Assembly: GCA_016699735.1 (NCBI GenBank)
Contig: CP065008.1
Location: 682,001 to 746,000 of the forward strand
Reading direction: 5' to 3'
DNA from: Alphaproteobacteria bacterium
GTDB taxonomy: Bacteria; Pseudomonadota; Alphaproteobacteria; Micavibrionales; Micavibrionaceae
DNA: 64,000 nt
The notes beneath the pieces were generated by a model. It was not told the origin of the DNA. It saw nothing but the letters and a program-made list of their open reading frames with translations, and did not search any database. Below, in pieces: positions 18,574 to 26,683 of this stretch. Both the position numbers and the translations under genes were made by a program. Positions within the stretch are counted from its first letter, which is position 1; each line of letters starts with the position of its first letter.

Positions 18574-18649
18574 TTTCATCTCCAGAATTATTATTGAACC
18601 ATGCGATCGAGGCATGCCGATTTCAGCCAGACCGCTCTTTAAGAAGCGC

Positions 18650-18679
18650 TATATAACAGCGGCCTTCGACGTAAATCAA
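18650..18679 (-). promoter_or_regulatory. Probable promoter of rpmI-rplT
   Basis: TTGATT and TATATA boxes on the minus strand are separated by 18 bp, about 75 bp upstream of rpmI. Confidence 0.4.
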
Positions 18680-18858
18680 GCTTTTTTTGAACGCGTCCGG
18701 AAAAGATTAAAACGCCTTACTTCAAATTTTTTCGATTGTAGGCGCATTTTTGTGAATTGAACTAAATTATTGAAAATAAACAAAAAACATAGGACTTGTG
18801 GCGTCTATATGCTCACACTACACTGGCTCGTCCTTACCGAATCGCACAAAGGAAATTC

Positions 18859-19728
18859 ATGACGAACCCAGAAAAAAAGCAGCCTATAGGCCTTCTCCTG
18901 TGCCTCTTGATGGTCGTAATCGGCTTTATTTCTCCTGTATATGCGGAAGATAAGCCCCCTGCCGTTCCGGTTACGGAGGTGCAGGTAGAGACGCTTGAGC
19001 CGCCTCCCGGCCTCGCCGCTCCCGATAAACAGCAAACCGCGGCATTAGAGAGGCCACAAGGTCAAACAACGCCAAATGCGAATACTCTTGTGGTCGTTGA
19101 GCTATTCTCATCGCAGGCCTGCGTCTTCTGCCCTAAGGCGGACGCCTTGTTGGGCGAACTGACAAAGGCGGAGAATGTATTGGCGCTGTCCTGCCACGTG
19201 GATTATTTCGATGTCAAAACTGGGTCGCTCTCGCACCCGTTCTGCAGCACCCGCCAGATCGCCTACGAATCAACCCTCCGCGCTGGGCCGAAATACACGC
19301 CGCAGATAGTCATAAACGGGCGCTACGACGCCGTAGGATACCTTAAGGAAGATGTTCTGACGGCCATACGTCGGGCCCGAAAGGCGCAGGTGCTCATTGA
19401 GCCGGAGGTGCGGCAGGAGTCGGACCTCCAGACCTTTACCCTGATTCTCCCTGAAATGGCGGCAGCACAAGATTCGATCTATAAAATCTACATTCTGAAC
19501 TTCGATAGCCCGCATGAAATAAAGGTCGCGGAAGGCGGAAATAAGGATAAGGCGATGACGTATTATAACATCGTCTCAAATGTCGGTATTCTTGGGGATT
19601 GGGCCGGAGAAGCCAAATCCCTGAAATTTAATCCGAAAATGAGCGAAAAGGCCTCTGGATTTGCGGTTCTCATCAACGATCAGAAATCGGGAGTAATTAT
19701 CGGCGCCGCTCAATACCGGCGGTCTTAG
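18859..19728 (+). CDS. DUF1223 thioredoxin-like exported protein
   Basis: This 289-aa protein has a signal peptide (IGLLLCLLMVVIGFISPVYA), a Pro-rich linker, and then a DUF1223 domain. Its landmarks are VVELFSSQACVFCPKADALL with a CxxC pair, SCHVDYFD, STRQIAY and YTPQIVINGR. DUF1223 proteins are periplasmic, thioredoxin-fold and common in alphaproteobacteria; their substrate is not established. ATG at 18859 is chosen for its AAAGGA ribosome site and the signal peptide; an upstream ATG at 18796 would add 21 residues. The gene is convergent with polA. Confidence 0.8.
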   Translation: MTNPEKKQPIGLLLCLLMVVIGFISPVYAEDKPPAVPVTEVQVETLEPPPGLAAPDKQQTAALERPQGQTTPNANTLVVVELFSSQACVFCPKADALLGELTKAENVLALSCHVDYFDVKTGSLSHPFCSTRQIAYESTLRAGPKYTPQIVINGRYDAVGYLKEDVLTAIRRARKAQVLIEPEVRQESDLQTFTLILPEMAAAQDSIYKIYILNFDSPHEIKVAEGGNKDKAMTYYNIVSNVGILGDWAGEAKSLKFNPKMSEKASGFAVLINDQKSGVIIGAAQYRRS

Positions 19729-19740
19729 CTTCGATCAGCC

Positions 19741-19870
19741 GCACACATAGCGAAACCGCCCCAAGCCTAAGCAAGGAGCGGTTTGCTTTCCGTGTGTGGG
19801 GAACTTGTGTATCCCTCTGCGGATAATCTGGAACTTCGGCAGTTGCGTGTGTGGGGATGGCTACCGAAGC
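19741..19870. other. Structured intergenic segment with inverted and 12-bp direct repeats
   Basis: This lies between the convergent DUF1223 and polA genes. An imperfect stem pairs CACACA + AGCGAAACCGC (19742-19759) with GCGGTTTGCT + TGTGTG (19778-19798). A second pairing is CTTCGG/CCGAAG (about 19834 and 19864). The 12-mer CGTGTGTGGGGA occurs twice, at 19791-19802 and 19846-19857. No reading frame explains it. It may be a transcript-end structure or a small RNA. Confidence 0.45.
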
Positions 19871-19975
19871 GAGGGCGGTTGTAACACGGCCTTCCAAAAA
19901 CTGTCAACAGAAATATAGAAAATATGGCGTTAAGTGCATAAAATATTCATTATTTCCTAATATTGAATATGCAGC

Positions 19976-22780
19976 CTAATGCGCCGCCCCCCAGCTGCTT
20001 CCGGCCCCGGCTTCTACAACCAGCGGGACGGAGATATCTATTCCATTGATTTTAAATGAATTTTCCATAGTTCTGCGAACGATCACCTTGGTCTGCTCGA
20101 TTTCGCCCTCGGGAACCTCAAAGATAAGCTCGTCATGAACCTGCAGGAGCATACGTGCCTTAAGCCCTTCCTTTTTCAGAGCCGCAGGAAGCCGCCCCAT
20201 GGCGATTTTGATGATATCCGCCGCCGTACCCTGCAGCGGGGCGTTGATCGCCTGCCGCTCGGCGCCACGGGCGCCGGCGGGGTTCTTGTCCTTGATTCCG
20301 GGGATCACGCATTTCCGCCCGAACAAAGTACCGACATGGCCGTTTTTCTTGGCTTCGGCCTTAGTAGCGTCCATATAGGTCTGGATTTCCTTAAAACGGT
20401 TGAGATAACGGCGGATGAACTCGCTGGCATCGGCCACGGGAATACCAAGCTGCCGCGCCAGACCGTAACCGGAAATCCCATAGATAATCCCGAAATTGAC
20501 CGCTTTCGCCTGCCGCCGGATATCCGGTGTGACCTGCTCCAGAGGAACCCCGAAAACTTGCGAAGCGGTCAGCGCGTGAATGTCCTCACCGTCGCGGAAC
20601 GCTTGCTTTAAGGCTTCGACCCCCGCCATATGTGCAGACAGCCGCAATTCAATCTGCGAATAATCCACTGACAGCAGAACGTGACCCTCCTCAGCGATAA
20701 AAGCTTCGCGGATTTTCCGCCCTTCCTCGGTGCGGATCGGGATGTTCTGCAGGTTCGGATCGGTGGAAGCCAGCCGCCCCGTGCTGGTCCCTGTCAGGTG
20801 ATAGGATGTATGCACCCGCCCGGTCGCCGGGTTGATCTCATCCTGCAAGGCATCCGTGTAGGTCGATTTCAATTTGGCCAGTTGCCGGAACTCCAGAATT
20901 TTTTTGACGATCTCATGGCCCTCGGCGGCAAGGTCTTCGAGGACGTCCACGGATGTACTCCAGTCGCCCGTCTTGGTCTTGCTCCCGCCCTTTAGCCCCA
21001 TTTCGTCAAAGAGGACTTCGCCCACCTGCCGGGGGGAGGCGACGTTAAAGGGCCGACCCGCCAGAGCGTGAATCTCCTCTTCAAGAACCATAAGTTTCTT
21101 GCCGAATTCATCGCTCATCTTCTTGAGGACTTTTGGATCGACCTTGATCCCGGCAAGCTCCATATCCGCGATCACGGAGATCAAAGGCCGCTCGATCATC
21201 TCATACACGGTCGTCATTCTCTCCCGCGCCAGTCGCGGCTTGAAAATCCGGTACAGGCGCAGCGTCATTTCCGCGTCTTCAGCGGCGTAATTTGTCGCAG
21301 CTTCCAGCCCGACTTTATCAAAAGTCACCTGCTGCTTGCCTTTGCCCGCCACCTCCTCGAACCCGATCATCTTATGCCCGCAGCACATCTGGGCAAGGTT
21401 ATCGAGCGAATGGCTGTGCGCCGACCCGTCCAGAACATAAGACATCAGCATCGTATCGTCGCACGGCGTGATCCGAATGCCGTGCCGCGCTAAAATCTGC
21501 CAGTCATATTTCATGTTATGACCGATTTTAAGCACGCTCTCATCCTCAAGCACGGGCTTCAGCAATTCAATCGCCGTCTTCAAATCCATTTGTTTGACGG
21601 TCGAGGACGCACTATCCCCGAACAGGTCCGTTGAAAAACTGTGACCAACGGGGATATAGGCCGCCTTGCCGATCCGTGACGCCAGCGAAATCCCGACCAG
21701 ATTGGCCTTCGCGGGAGTCAGGGCGGTCGTCTCCGTATCCACGGCCAGCAGCCCGGTTTCGTAAGCATCCGCGATCCATTCTTCGAGCGCCTCCGCATCC
21801 GTAATCATCGTGTAGATATTATTAGAGGCGGGCGGGAGCTTGTCCTCCTCGATGTGTGTTTCTGCAGACACATCGCTAGTGACAGTTTTCGCCGCGATCG
21901 GCGTCCCGCCCAGCCTGCGGATGATCGAGGAAAAAGCGTGCTTCTCAAGAAAAGCCATCAACTCCGGCTTGTCCGGATCGTGGGTTTTCAAATCCTCCAG
22001 CGCCATAGGGACCGGCGCGTGATCGTCCAGAGCCACCAGCTTCTTGGAAATCCTTGCCGCCTCGGCGTGTTGAGTCAGAACTTCACGCCTTTTAGGCTGT
22101 TTAATTTCCCCGGCCCGCTCCAGAAGGTCTTCCAGCGTTCCATAGGTATTGATCAGCTCAGCGGCGGTCTTCACCCCGATCCCCGGAACACCCGGCACGT
22201 TATCGACTTTGTCGCCCGCCAGCGCCTGCACGTCTACGACCTTCTCCGGCCCGACCCCGAATTTCTCTATAACATCGGCCAACTCCAGCCACTTGTTTTT
22301 CATGGGATCCAGCATCCGCACGCCCGGACGTATAAGCTGCATCAAATCTTTATCGGAAGAAACGATCACGACCTTCTTCCCCTGTTCCAGCGCCAGCCGC
22401 GTATAGGTGGCGATCAGATCGTCCGCCTCATAGCCTTCCATCTCCAAAGCCGGGATATCGAAAGCCAGCGTGGCCTCACGAACAAGAGGAAATTGCGGGA
22501 TCAAATCTTCCGGCGTCTCGTCCCGGTTGGCCTTGTATTGCGCGTAGATTTTATTGCGGTAGTTCTCCCGCGCCGCGTCGAACACGACGGCCAGATAAGG
22601 TGCGTGATAATCCTTGAGCATCTTGAGCAGCATACTCGTATAACCATACACGGCCCCAACGGGAACACCCTCGGGATTGGTCATCGACCCGCGCCCGGAA
22701 TAGGCCAGCGCGTAATAGGCCCGGAAAATGAAGCCCGACCCGTCGATCAGGAACAACTCGTCTGTATGGTTCTCGCTCAT
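19976..22780 (-). CDS. polA: DNA polymerase I
   Basis: This 934-aa protein has all three domains. The 5'-3' exonuclease carries FLIDGSGFIFRAYYAL, SSDKDLMQLI and GDKVDNVPGVPGIGVKTA. The proofreading 3'-5' exonuclease has its acidic residues intact (AVDTETTAL, HNMKYDWQIL, YAAEDAEMTLRLY). The A-family polymerase carries TSTGRLASTDPNLQNIP, then RRQAKAVNFGIIYG, then LLQVHDELIFEVP. It fills gaps and removes RNA primers in replication and repair. Length is normal. It is divergent from the flavoprotein gene, with 80 bp between the starts. Confidence 0.98.
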   Translation of the reverse strand: MSENHTDELFLIDGSGFIFRAYYALAYSGRGSMTNPEGVPVGAVYGYTSMLLKMLKDYHAPYLAVVFDAARENYRNKIYAQYKANRDETPEDLIPQFPLVREATLAFDIPALEMEGYEADDLIATYTRLALEQGKKVVIVSSDKDLMQLIRPGVRMLDPMKNKWLELADVIEKFGVGPEKVVDVQALAGDKVDNVPGVPGIGVKTAAELINTYGTLEDLLERAGEIKQPKRREVLTQHAEAARISKKLVALDDHAPVPMALEDLKTHDPDKPELMAFLEKHAFSSIIRRLGGTPIAAKTVTSDVSAETHIEEDKLPPASNNIYTMITDAEALEEWIADAYETGLLAVDTETTALTPAKANLVGISLASRIGKAAYIPVGHSFSTDLFGDSASSTVKQMDLKTAIELLKPVLEDESVLKIGHNMKYDWQILARHGIRITPCDDTMLMSYVLDGSAHSHSLDNLAQMCCGHKMIGFEEVAGKGKQQVTFDKVGLEAATNYAAEDAEMTLRLYRIFKPRLARERMTTVYEMIERPLISVIADMELAGIKVDPKVLKKMSDEFGKKLMVLEEEIHALAGRPFNVASPRQVGEVLFDEMGLKGGSKTKTGDWSTSVDVLEDLAAEGHEIVKKILEFRQLAKLKSTYTDALQDEINPATGRVHTSYHLTGTSTGRLASTDPNLQNIPIRTEEGRKIREAFIAEEGHVLLSVDYSQIELRLSAHMAGVEALKQAFRDGEDIHALTASQVFGVPLEQVTPDIRRQAKAVNFGIIYGISGYGLARQLGIPVADASEFIRRYLNRFKEIQTYMDATKAEAKKNGHVGTLFGRKCVIPGIKDKNPAGARGAERQAINAPLQGTAADIIKIAMGRLPAALKKEGLKARMLLQVHDELIFEVPEGEIEQTKVIVRRTMENSFKINGIDISVPLVVEAGAGSSWGAAH

Positions 22781-22860
22781 GCCCTGTAAACTGAACGAGT
22801 CGAACGCCCCTGTCCAGAGCCGAGCTTGTCTTTCGCCCCGTAATCCTGTCTATTGGCGCG

Positions 22861-24066
22861 ATGAAAACGGCGGATGTCATAATTATAGGGGCAGGGGCGG
22901 CGGGCCTCATGTGCGCGGGTGAGGCGGCGGCAAGAGGCCGCACCGTCAGGGTCATCGAGCATACAGGTAAAATTGGTGAAAAAATCCGCATTTCGGGAGG
23001 AGGGCGCTGCAACTTTACAAACCTCCACAGCGGCCCGGAAAATTTTATTTCTCAAAACCCCCATTTCTGCAAATCGGCCCTCAGCCGCTTCACGCCGCAG
23101 GATTTTATCGAGATCGTAAAACACCACGGCATCGCCTTCCACGAAAAACCCTATGAGGATTACGCCGACCAAACCGCCCGCGGCCAGCTTTTTTGCGACG
23201 GCTCCAGCAAACAGATCATAGATATGCTCATCAGCCGCTGTATCGACAACGGCGCAGTCATCGAAATTCAGACCAAAATCAAATCCATAAGCAAGAACGG
23301 CAAAACCTTCCACCTTAAAACCGATCAGGGCGAATTCGAAAGCGCGTCTCTGGTGATCGCCAGCGGCGGCCTTTCCATTCCTAAAATCGGCGCAAGCAAC
23401 TTTGGGTATGAGCAGGCTAAAAAATTCGGGTTGGAAATCGTCCCACCCCGCGCGGCGCTGGTGCCGCTGACCTTCGATCAAAAAACATTGGAACGCACCG
23501 CGCCGCTCTCCGGTCTTTCGATAGATGCAAGGGTATCGTACGAAAAAACATCGTTCCGCGAAGGCTTGCTCTTTACCCATCGCGGCCTCTCCGGCCCTTC
23601 GATTTTGCAGATTTCTACTTACTGGGAGGAGGGAAAAGCCATCACCGTCGATCTGATTCCTGAAAAAGACGCCCTTGATTTTCTGAAAACGGCGCGGAAA
23701 AATTCCCCGAAGCAAAAACTACGGACAATTCTGTCCGACCTTCTGCCGCAACGCCTCGCACATCTTCTGGCCGAAGAAAGCGGCCACGATGAACGGATGG
23801 CTGATCTTTCGGATCCGAAGCTTGCGGAAATATCGGCGCTCGTCAAAAATTGGAGCGTTCTTCCCGCTGGCACCGAAGGATACCGGACGGCGGAGGTAAC
23901 CCTGGGCGGTGTTGACACCAGCGCGATCTCCTCGAAAACATTCGAGGCGAAAAAAATTCCGGGTCTTTATTTCATCGGCGAGGTTCTGGATGTCACCGGC
24001 CATCTGGGTGGCCATAATTTCCAGTGGGCATGGGCATCGGGCTGGTGCGCCGGACAGGAAGTCTAA
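22861..24066 (+). CDS. HI0933/YhiN-family FAD-dependent oxidoreductase
   Basis: This 401-aa protein has the dinucleotide-binding motif VIIIGAGAAGLMCAGEAA at the N-terminus and the family-specific KIRISGGGRCNFTN at about residues 41-54. The C-terminal LYFIGEVLDVTGHLGGHNFQWAWASG closes the FAD site. The biochemical role of this family is poorly defined. rsuA follows 12 bp later on the same strand, suggesting co-transcription. Confidence 0.88.
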   Translation: MKTADVIIIGAGAAGLMCAGEAAARGRTVRVIEHTGKIGEKIRISGGGRCNFTNLHSGPENFISQNPHFCKSALSRFTPQDFIEIVKHHGIAFHEKPYEDYADQTARGQLFCDGSSKQIIDMLISRCIDNGAVIEIQTKIKSISKNGKTFHLKTDQGEFESASLVIASGGLSIPKIGASNFGYEQAKKFGLEIVPPRAALVPLTFDQKTLERTAPLSGLSIDARVSYEKTSFREGLLFTHRGLSGPSILQISTYWEEGKAITVDLIPEKDALDFLKTARKNSPKQKLRTILSDLLPQRLAHLLAEESGHDERMADLSDPKLAEISALVKNWSVLPAGTEGYRTAEVTLGGVDTSAISSKTFEAKKIPGLYFIGEVLDVTGHLGGHNFQWAWASGWCAGQEV

Positions 24067-24078
24067 AAAGGAAAAAAC

Positions 24079-24810
24079 ATGACAAAGGAAAAATCAGTGC
24101 GGCTGGACCGCCTTCTCTCCAATCTCGGCTACGGCAGCCGCAAGGAAATGACCATGGCCGTCAAGAACGGCTGGGTCGATGTGGACGGGCAGCGCATGAC
24201 CGACCCCGGCTTTTCCGTGGCGCCGGAAATGGTCCGCGAAGGCCGCGTCCTGCTGGACGGTGAAAAGCTTGACCCCCTGCCGCCTTTGAACATCATGCTC
24301 AACAAGCCCGCGGGCGTGACCAGCTCGCATAAAGACCCCGGCAAGGTGGTTTATGATCTGCTGCCCGAACGCTTCGCCCGCCGCAGCCCCAAGCTCTCCA
24401 TCGCCGGACGGCTGGATAAGGACAGCACCGGGCTGGTGATCCTGACCGACGACGGCGACCTGCTCCACCGCATCACCCACCCGCGCCGCCACGCAAAGAA
24501 GCATTATCGCGTGACCCTGCGCGACCCGCTGAAGGGCAACGAGGCGGAGATTTTCGCACGCGGCGATATGATGCTGGGCGGGGAGGATAAACCCCTCAGA
24601 CCCGCGCAATGGACGCCGGAAGGCAAAAAGGCGGGCGTCATGATTCTGGAGGAGGGCCGTAACAGGCAAATCCGCCGGATGTTCGAAAAACTCGGCAACG
24701 AGGTGGTCACCCTCCACCGCTTTCAGGTCGGAACCCTCACCCTCGGCGAACTCGCAGAGGCAGAGTGGCGGGGCTTAACCGAGGCTGATTTGGAAAAACT
24801 GACAAGTTAG
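24079..24810 (+). CDS. rsuA: 16S rRNA/large-subunit-type pseudouridine synthase, RsuA family
   Basis: This 243-aa protein has an N-terminal S4 RNA-binding domain (RLDRLLSNLGYGSRKEM). The synthase domain contains the catalytic Asp in SIAGRLDKDSTGLVILTDDG, and the C-terminus has GRNRQIRRMFEKLGNEV. These are RsuA/RluB/E/F features. The wording HRITHPRRHAKKHYRVTL is closest to RsuA, which modifies 16S rRNA U516. RluB-type specificity cannot be excluded. Confidence 0.82.
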   Translation: MTKEKSVRLDRLLSNLGYGSRKEMTMAVKNGWVDVDGQRMTDPGFSVAPEMVREGRVLLDGEKLDPLPPLNIMLNKPAGVTSSHKDPGKVVYDLLPERFARRSPKLSIAGRLDKDSTGLVILTDDGDLLHRITHPRRHAKKHYRVTLRDPLKGNEAEIFARGDMMLGGEDKPLRPAQWTPEGKKAGVMILEEGRNRQIRRMFEKLGNEVVTLHRFQVGTLTLGELAEAEWRGLTEADLEKLTS

Positions 24811-24812
24811 TC

Positions 24813-25265
24813 TTAATTATCAAACCTGTTGCTGTCCGGAAAAGTTTCTACACCTAGACTAACCGACATATCCGCCATTTTCCCCAATAATTCGGGAGCC
24901 AAAGTATCACCTTGGTTCCTTTTTCCGGGCAAATTAACGATAAGCATGACCGTGCCTCCCTCAGAGACTATTTGCCTAAAAAAATCCCTGAAATGGGCAT
25001 GAAGTTTTACGACCATTTTACCCATCATTTCAAAGAAACGCACATCATCGAAGAAATCCTCGACGTAATTCCAGCGCGTGTCCCGGGCAATACCCATCTC
25101 TGTTCCCTTGGGCGTAAAACTCATCTTTCCGGCCATAAATGAGGTATAGGGCTGAATTCCAATCGCTCCCAGCGTACGTGTAATCACATCCGGATCCATG
25201 TCGGGGTGAATGATTAAAAGCGTAATGCTGTAAGTGTGTTTAACTCTGTCGTCGTCTTCAGACAT
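24813..25265 (-). CDS. DUF4279-like protein
   Basis: This 150-aa cytoplasmic protein starts with HTYSITLLIIHPDMDPDVITRTLG, the pattern of DUF4279 proteins, which often appear as immunity-type or defence-associated small proteins. ATG at 25265 has GAGGA 8 bp upstream and is preferred over an upstream start that would run through a terminator. Its stop lies 2 bp from the convergent rsuA stop. Function is not established. Confidence 0.6.
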   Translation of the reverse strand: MSEDDDRVKHTYSITLLIIHPDMDPDVITRTLGAIGIQPYTSFMAGKMSFTPKGTEMGIARDTRWNYVEDFFDDVRFFEMMGKMVVKLHAHFRDFFRQIVSEGGTVMLIVNLPGKRNQGDTLAPELLGKMADMSVSLGVETFPDSNRFDN

Positions 25266-25287
25266 CAAATTCCTCAATCCCCTTACC

Positions 25288-25324
25288 ACAAAAAAAGAGA
25301 CCCCGGCGATAAACACTGGGGCCT
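25288..25324 (-). terminator. Intrinsic terminator for the 59-aa gene
   Basis: On the minus strand AGGCCCC pairs with GGGGTCT (one G-U) around a 13-nt loop, followed by seven T after two intervening bases. It lies just before the DUF4279-like start. Confidence 0.75.
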
Positions 25325-25385
25325 TTGAGGTTGGGGTGATAAGCTAACGAAATTACCAGATAATTTCGCTAGCAGCGGGTTGAAA

Positions 25386-25565
25386 CTATTTACAGGATGC
25401 AGACCCCTCTTGTCTATGATTATTTTTAGGGATACGCACGGTAATTTTTTTTGTCTTCCGCACAGCCGCCATCTGCACGACAAGCGCGGCAGAAAGAACG
25501 AAAACTGTTACGGCGATAAACATTTGAAACCCTTTCGAAACGGCCCCTTTAGCGGAGGCGCTCAT
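25386..25565 (-). CDS. 59-aa single-pass membrane protein
   Basis: The short frame starts MSASAKGAVSKGFQM, has one hydrophobic segment (FIAVTVFVLSAALVVQMAAV, residues 16-35) and a basic tail (RKTKKITVRIPKNNHR). It has its own promoter-like boxes upstream and a strong terminator downstream, which argues for a real gene despite a weak ribosome site. The predicted topology is an N-terminal anchor with a positively charged C-terminus in the cytoplasm. I do not recognise it. Confidence 0.55.
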   Translation of the reverse strand: MSASAKGAVSKGFQMFIAVTVFVLSAALVVQMAAVRKTKKITVRIPKNNHRQEGSASCK

Positions 25566-25584
25566 TGTTATTCTTACTAAAGAC

Positions 25585-25614
25585 AGTGTACCAGCTTCGT
25601 TTCCCGTCTGTCAA
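25585..25614 (-). promoter_or_regulatory. Sigma70-type promoter for the 59-aa gene
   Basis: TTGACA and TACACT on the minus strand are separated by 18 bp, about 20 bp upstream of the ATG at 25565. Confidence 0.6.
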
Positions 25615-25686
25615 AATTTTAAATGTTTTTTAGGGGATATTTTTCCCTTGACAAAAACACCCGAAAAAAGCGGCCAAATCAGCGGG

Positions 25687-26496
25687 TTATATTCTGGAAA
25701 CCGCGTAGAAAGCCACCGCCGCCGCGTTCGAAACATTAAGGCTCTGGATGGGTCCGGAGGCCGGCAAACGGCATAAAACATCGCAGTTTTCACGAATCAG
25801 GCGCCGGATTCCCTCGCCCTCGGACCCCAGAACCAGCACGATTTTGGCCGAATCACCGCGTGTCGTCGGCAGTGATTCGCCGATGTCCTTCTCGCCCCGC
25901 TCATCCAGCCCGACGACCCAGAAGCCGTCTTCTTTGAGTTCCTCCATCGCCCGCGACAGATTCGTGGCATTAACGATCGGAAGATGCTCCACCGCCCCGC
26001 AGGCCGTTTTGGCCACCACGGCATCCAGCTCCGGCGCGTGCTTTTTCTGCTGAATCAGACCGTTCAGGCCGAACACGCAGGCGCTCCGCAGGATAGCCCC
26101 CAGATTATGCGGGTCAGTCACCTGGTCCAGCATCACCAGAACCGTGCGTGGCCGCCCCCGCGCCGCGATCAACAAATCAATAAGGTCGTGTTCCTCTAGA
26201 GGCGCGGCGCATAAAGCCACCCCCTGATGCACCGACCCGTAAGGCAGGGACTTATCGATCAGGGCTTTGTCCACCGTTTCCGGCTCCGGCCGCTTCAGCT
26301 TCTTCTCCCTCGCCTCGGCCAGCGTGGCCGCAAACCCGCCCGCCGCCTGTGGCGTGAGGTATAACGCCTCGATCACCCGCTCAGGGTTCAGCCACGCCTC
26401 CCGCACGGCATGAAACCCATAAAGCGTAGGCTTGCGCTTGAGTTTATGCTCAGACGGTCGGTTCTTTTGAGGCTTAAAGCGTGTATCTTTTTTCAT
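25687..26496 (-). CDS. rlmB: 23S rRNA 2'-O-ribose methyltransferase, TrmH/SpoU family
   Basis: The protein is 269 aa. It has an N-terminal substrate-binding region (TLYGFHAVREAWLNPERVIEAL) and a C-terminal SPOUT knot with the three motifs: DQVTDPHNLGAILRSACVFG, VLVLGSEGEGIRRL and SLNVSNAAAVAFYAV. It should methylate G2251 of 23S rRNA (RlmB) using S-adenosylmethionine; other TrmH-family targets remain possible. ATG at 26496 is preferred over one six codons upstream. The basic N-terminal extension before residue ~25 is longer than usual. Confidence 0.85.
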   Translation of the reverse strand: MKKDTRFKPQKNRPSEHKLKRKPTLYGFHAVREAWLNPERVIEALYLTPQAAGGFAATLAEAREKKLKRPEPETVDKALIDKSLPYGSVHQGVALCAAPLEEHDLIDLLIAARGRPRTVLVMLDQVTDPHNLGAILRSACVFGLNGLIQQKKHAPELDAVVAKTACGAVEHLPIVNATNLSRAMEELKEDGFWVVGLDERGEKDIGESLPTTRGDSAKIVLVLGSEGEGIRRLIRENCDVLCRLPASGPIQSLNVSNAAAVAFYAVSRI

Positions 26497-26597
26497 GCGG
26501 GGACAATTGCACACTTGACATCAAAAGCAAAATCTCTTTTGTTCACGGGACACTATTTTGAAGCGGGCTTGTCATTCAGGCAGTCCCGTTCCAGCGT

Positions 26598-26683
26598 GGA
26601 AGGGTGGCCGAGTGGCTAAAGGCAGCAGACTGTAAATCTGCCCTCTCCGGAGTACGTAGGTTCGAATCCTACCCCTTCCACCA
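26598..26683 (+). tRNA. tRNA-Tyr (GTA)
   Basis: An 86-nt class II tRNA with acceptor GGAAGGG/CCCTTCC, anticodon loop CTGTAAA with GTA at 26632-26634, a long variable arm, T-loop GGTTCGAATCC, discriminator A and encoded CCA. Its 3' end is the integration site of the mobile element that follows. Confidence 0.97.
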
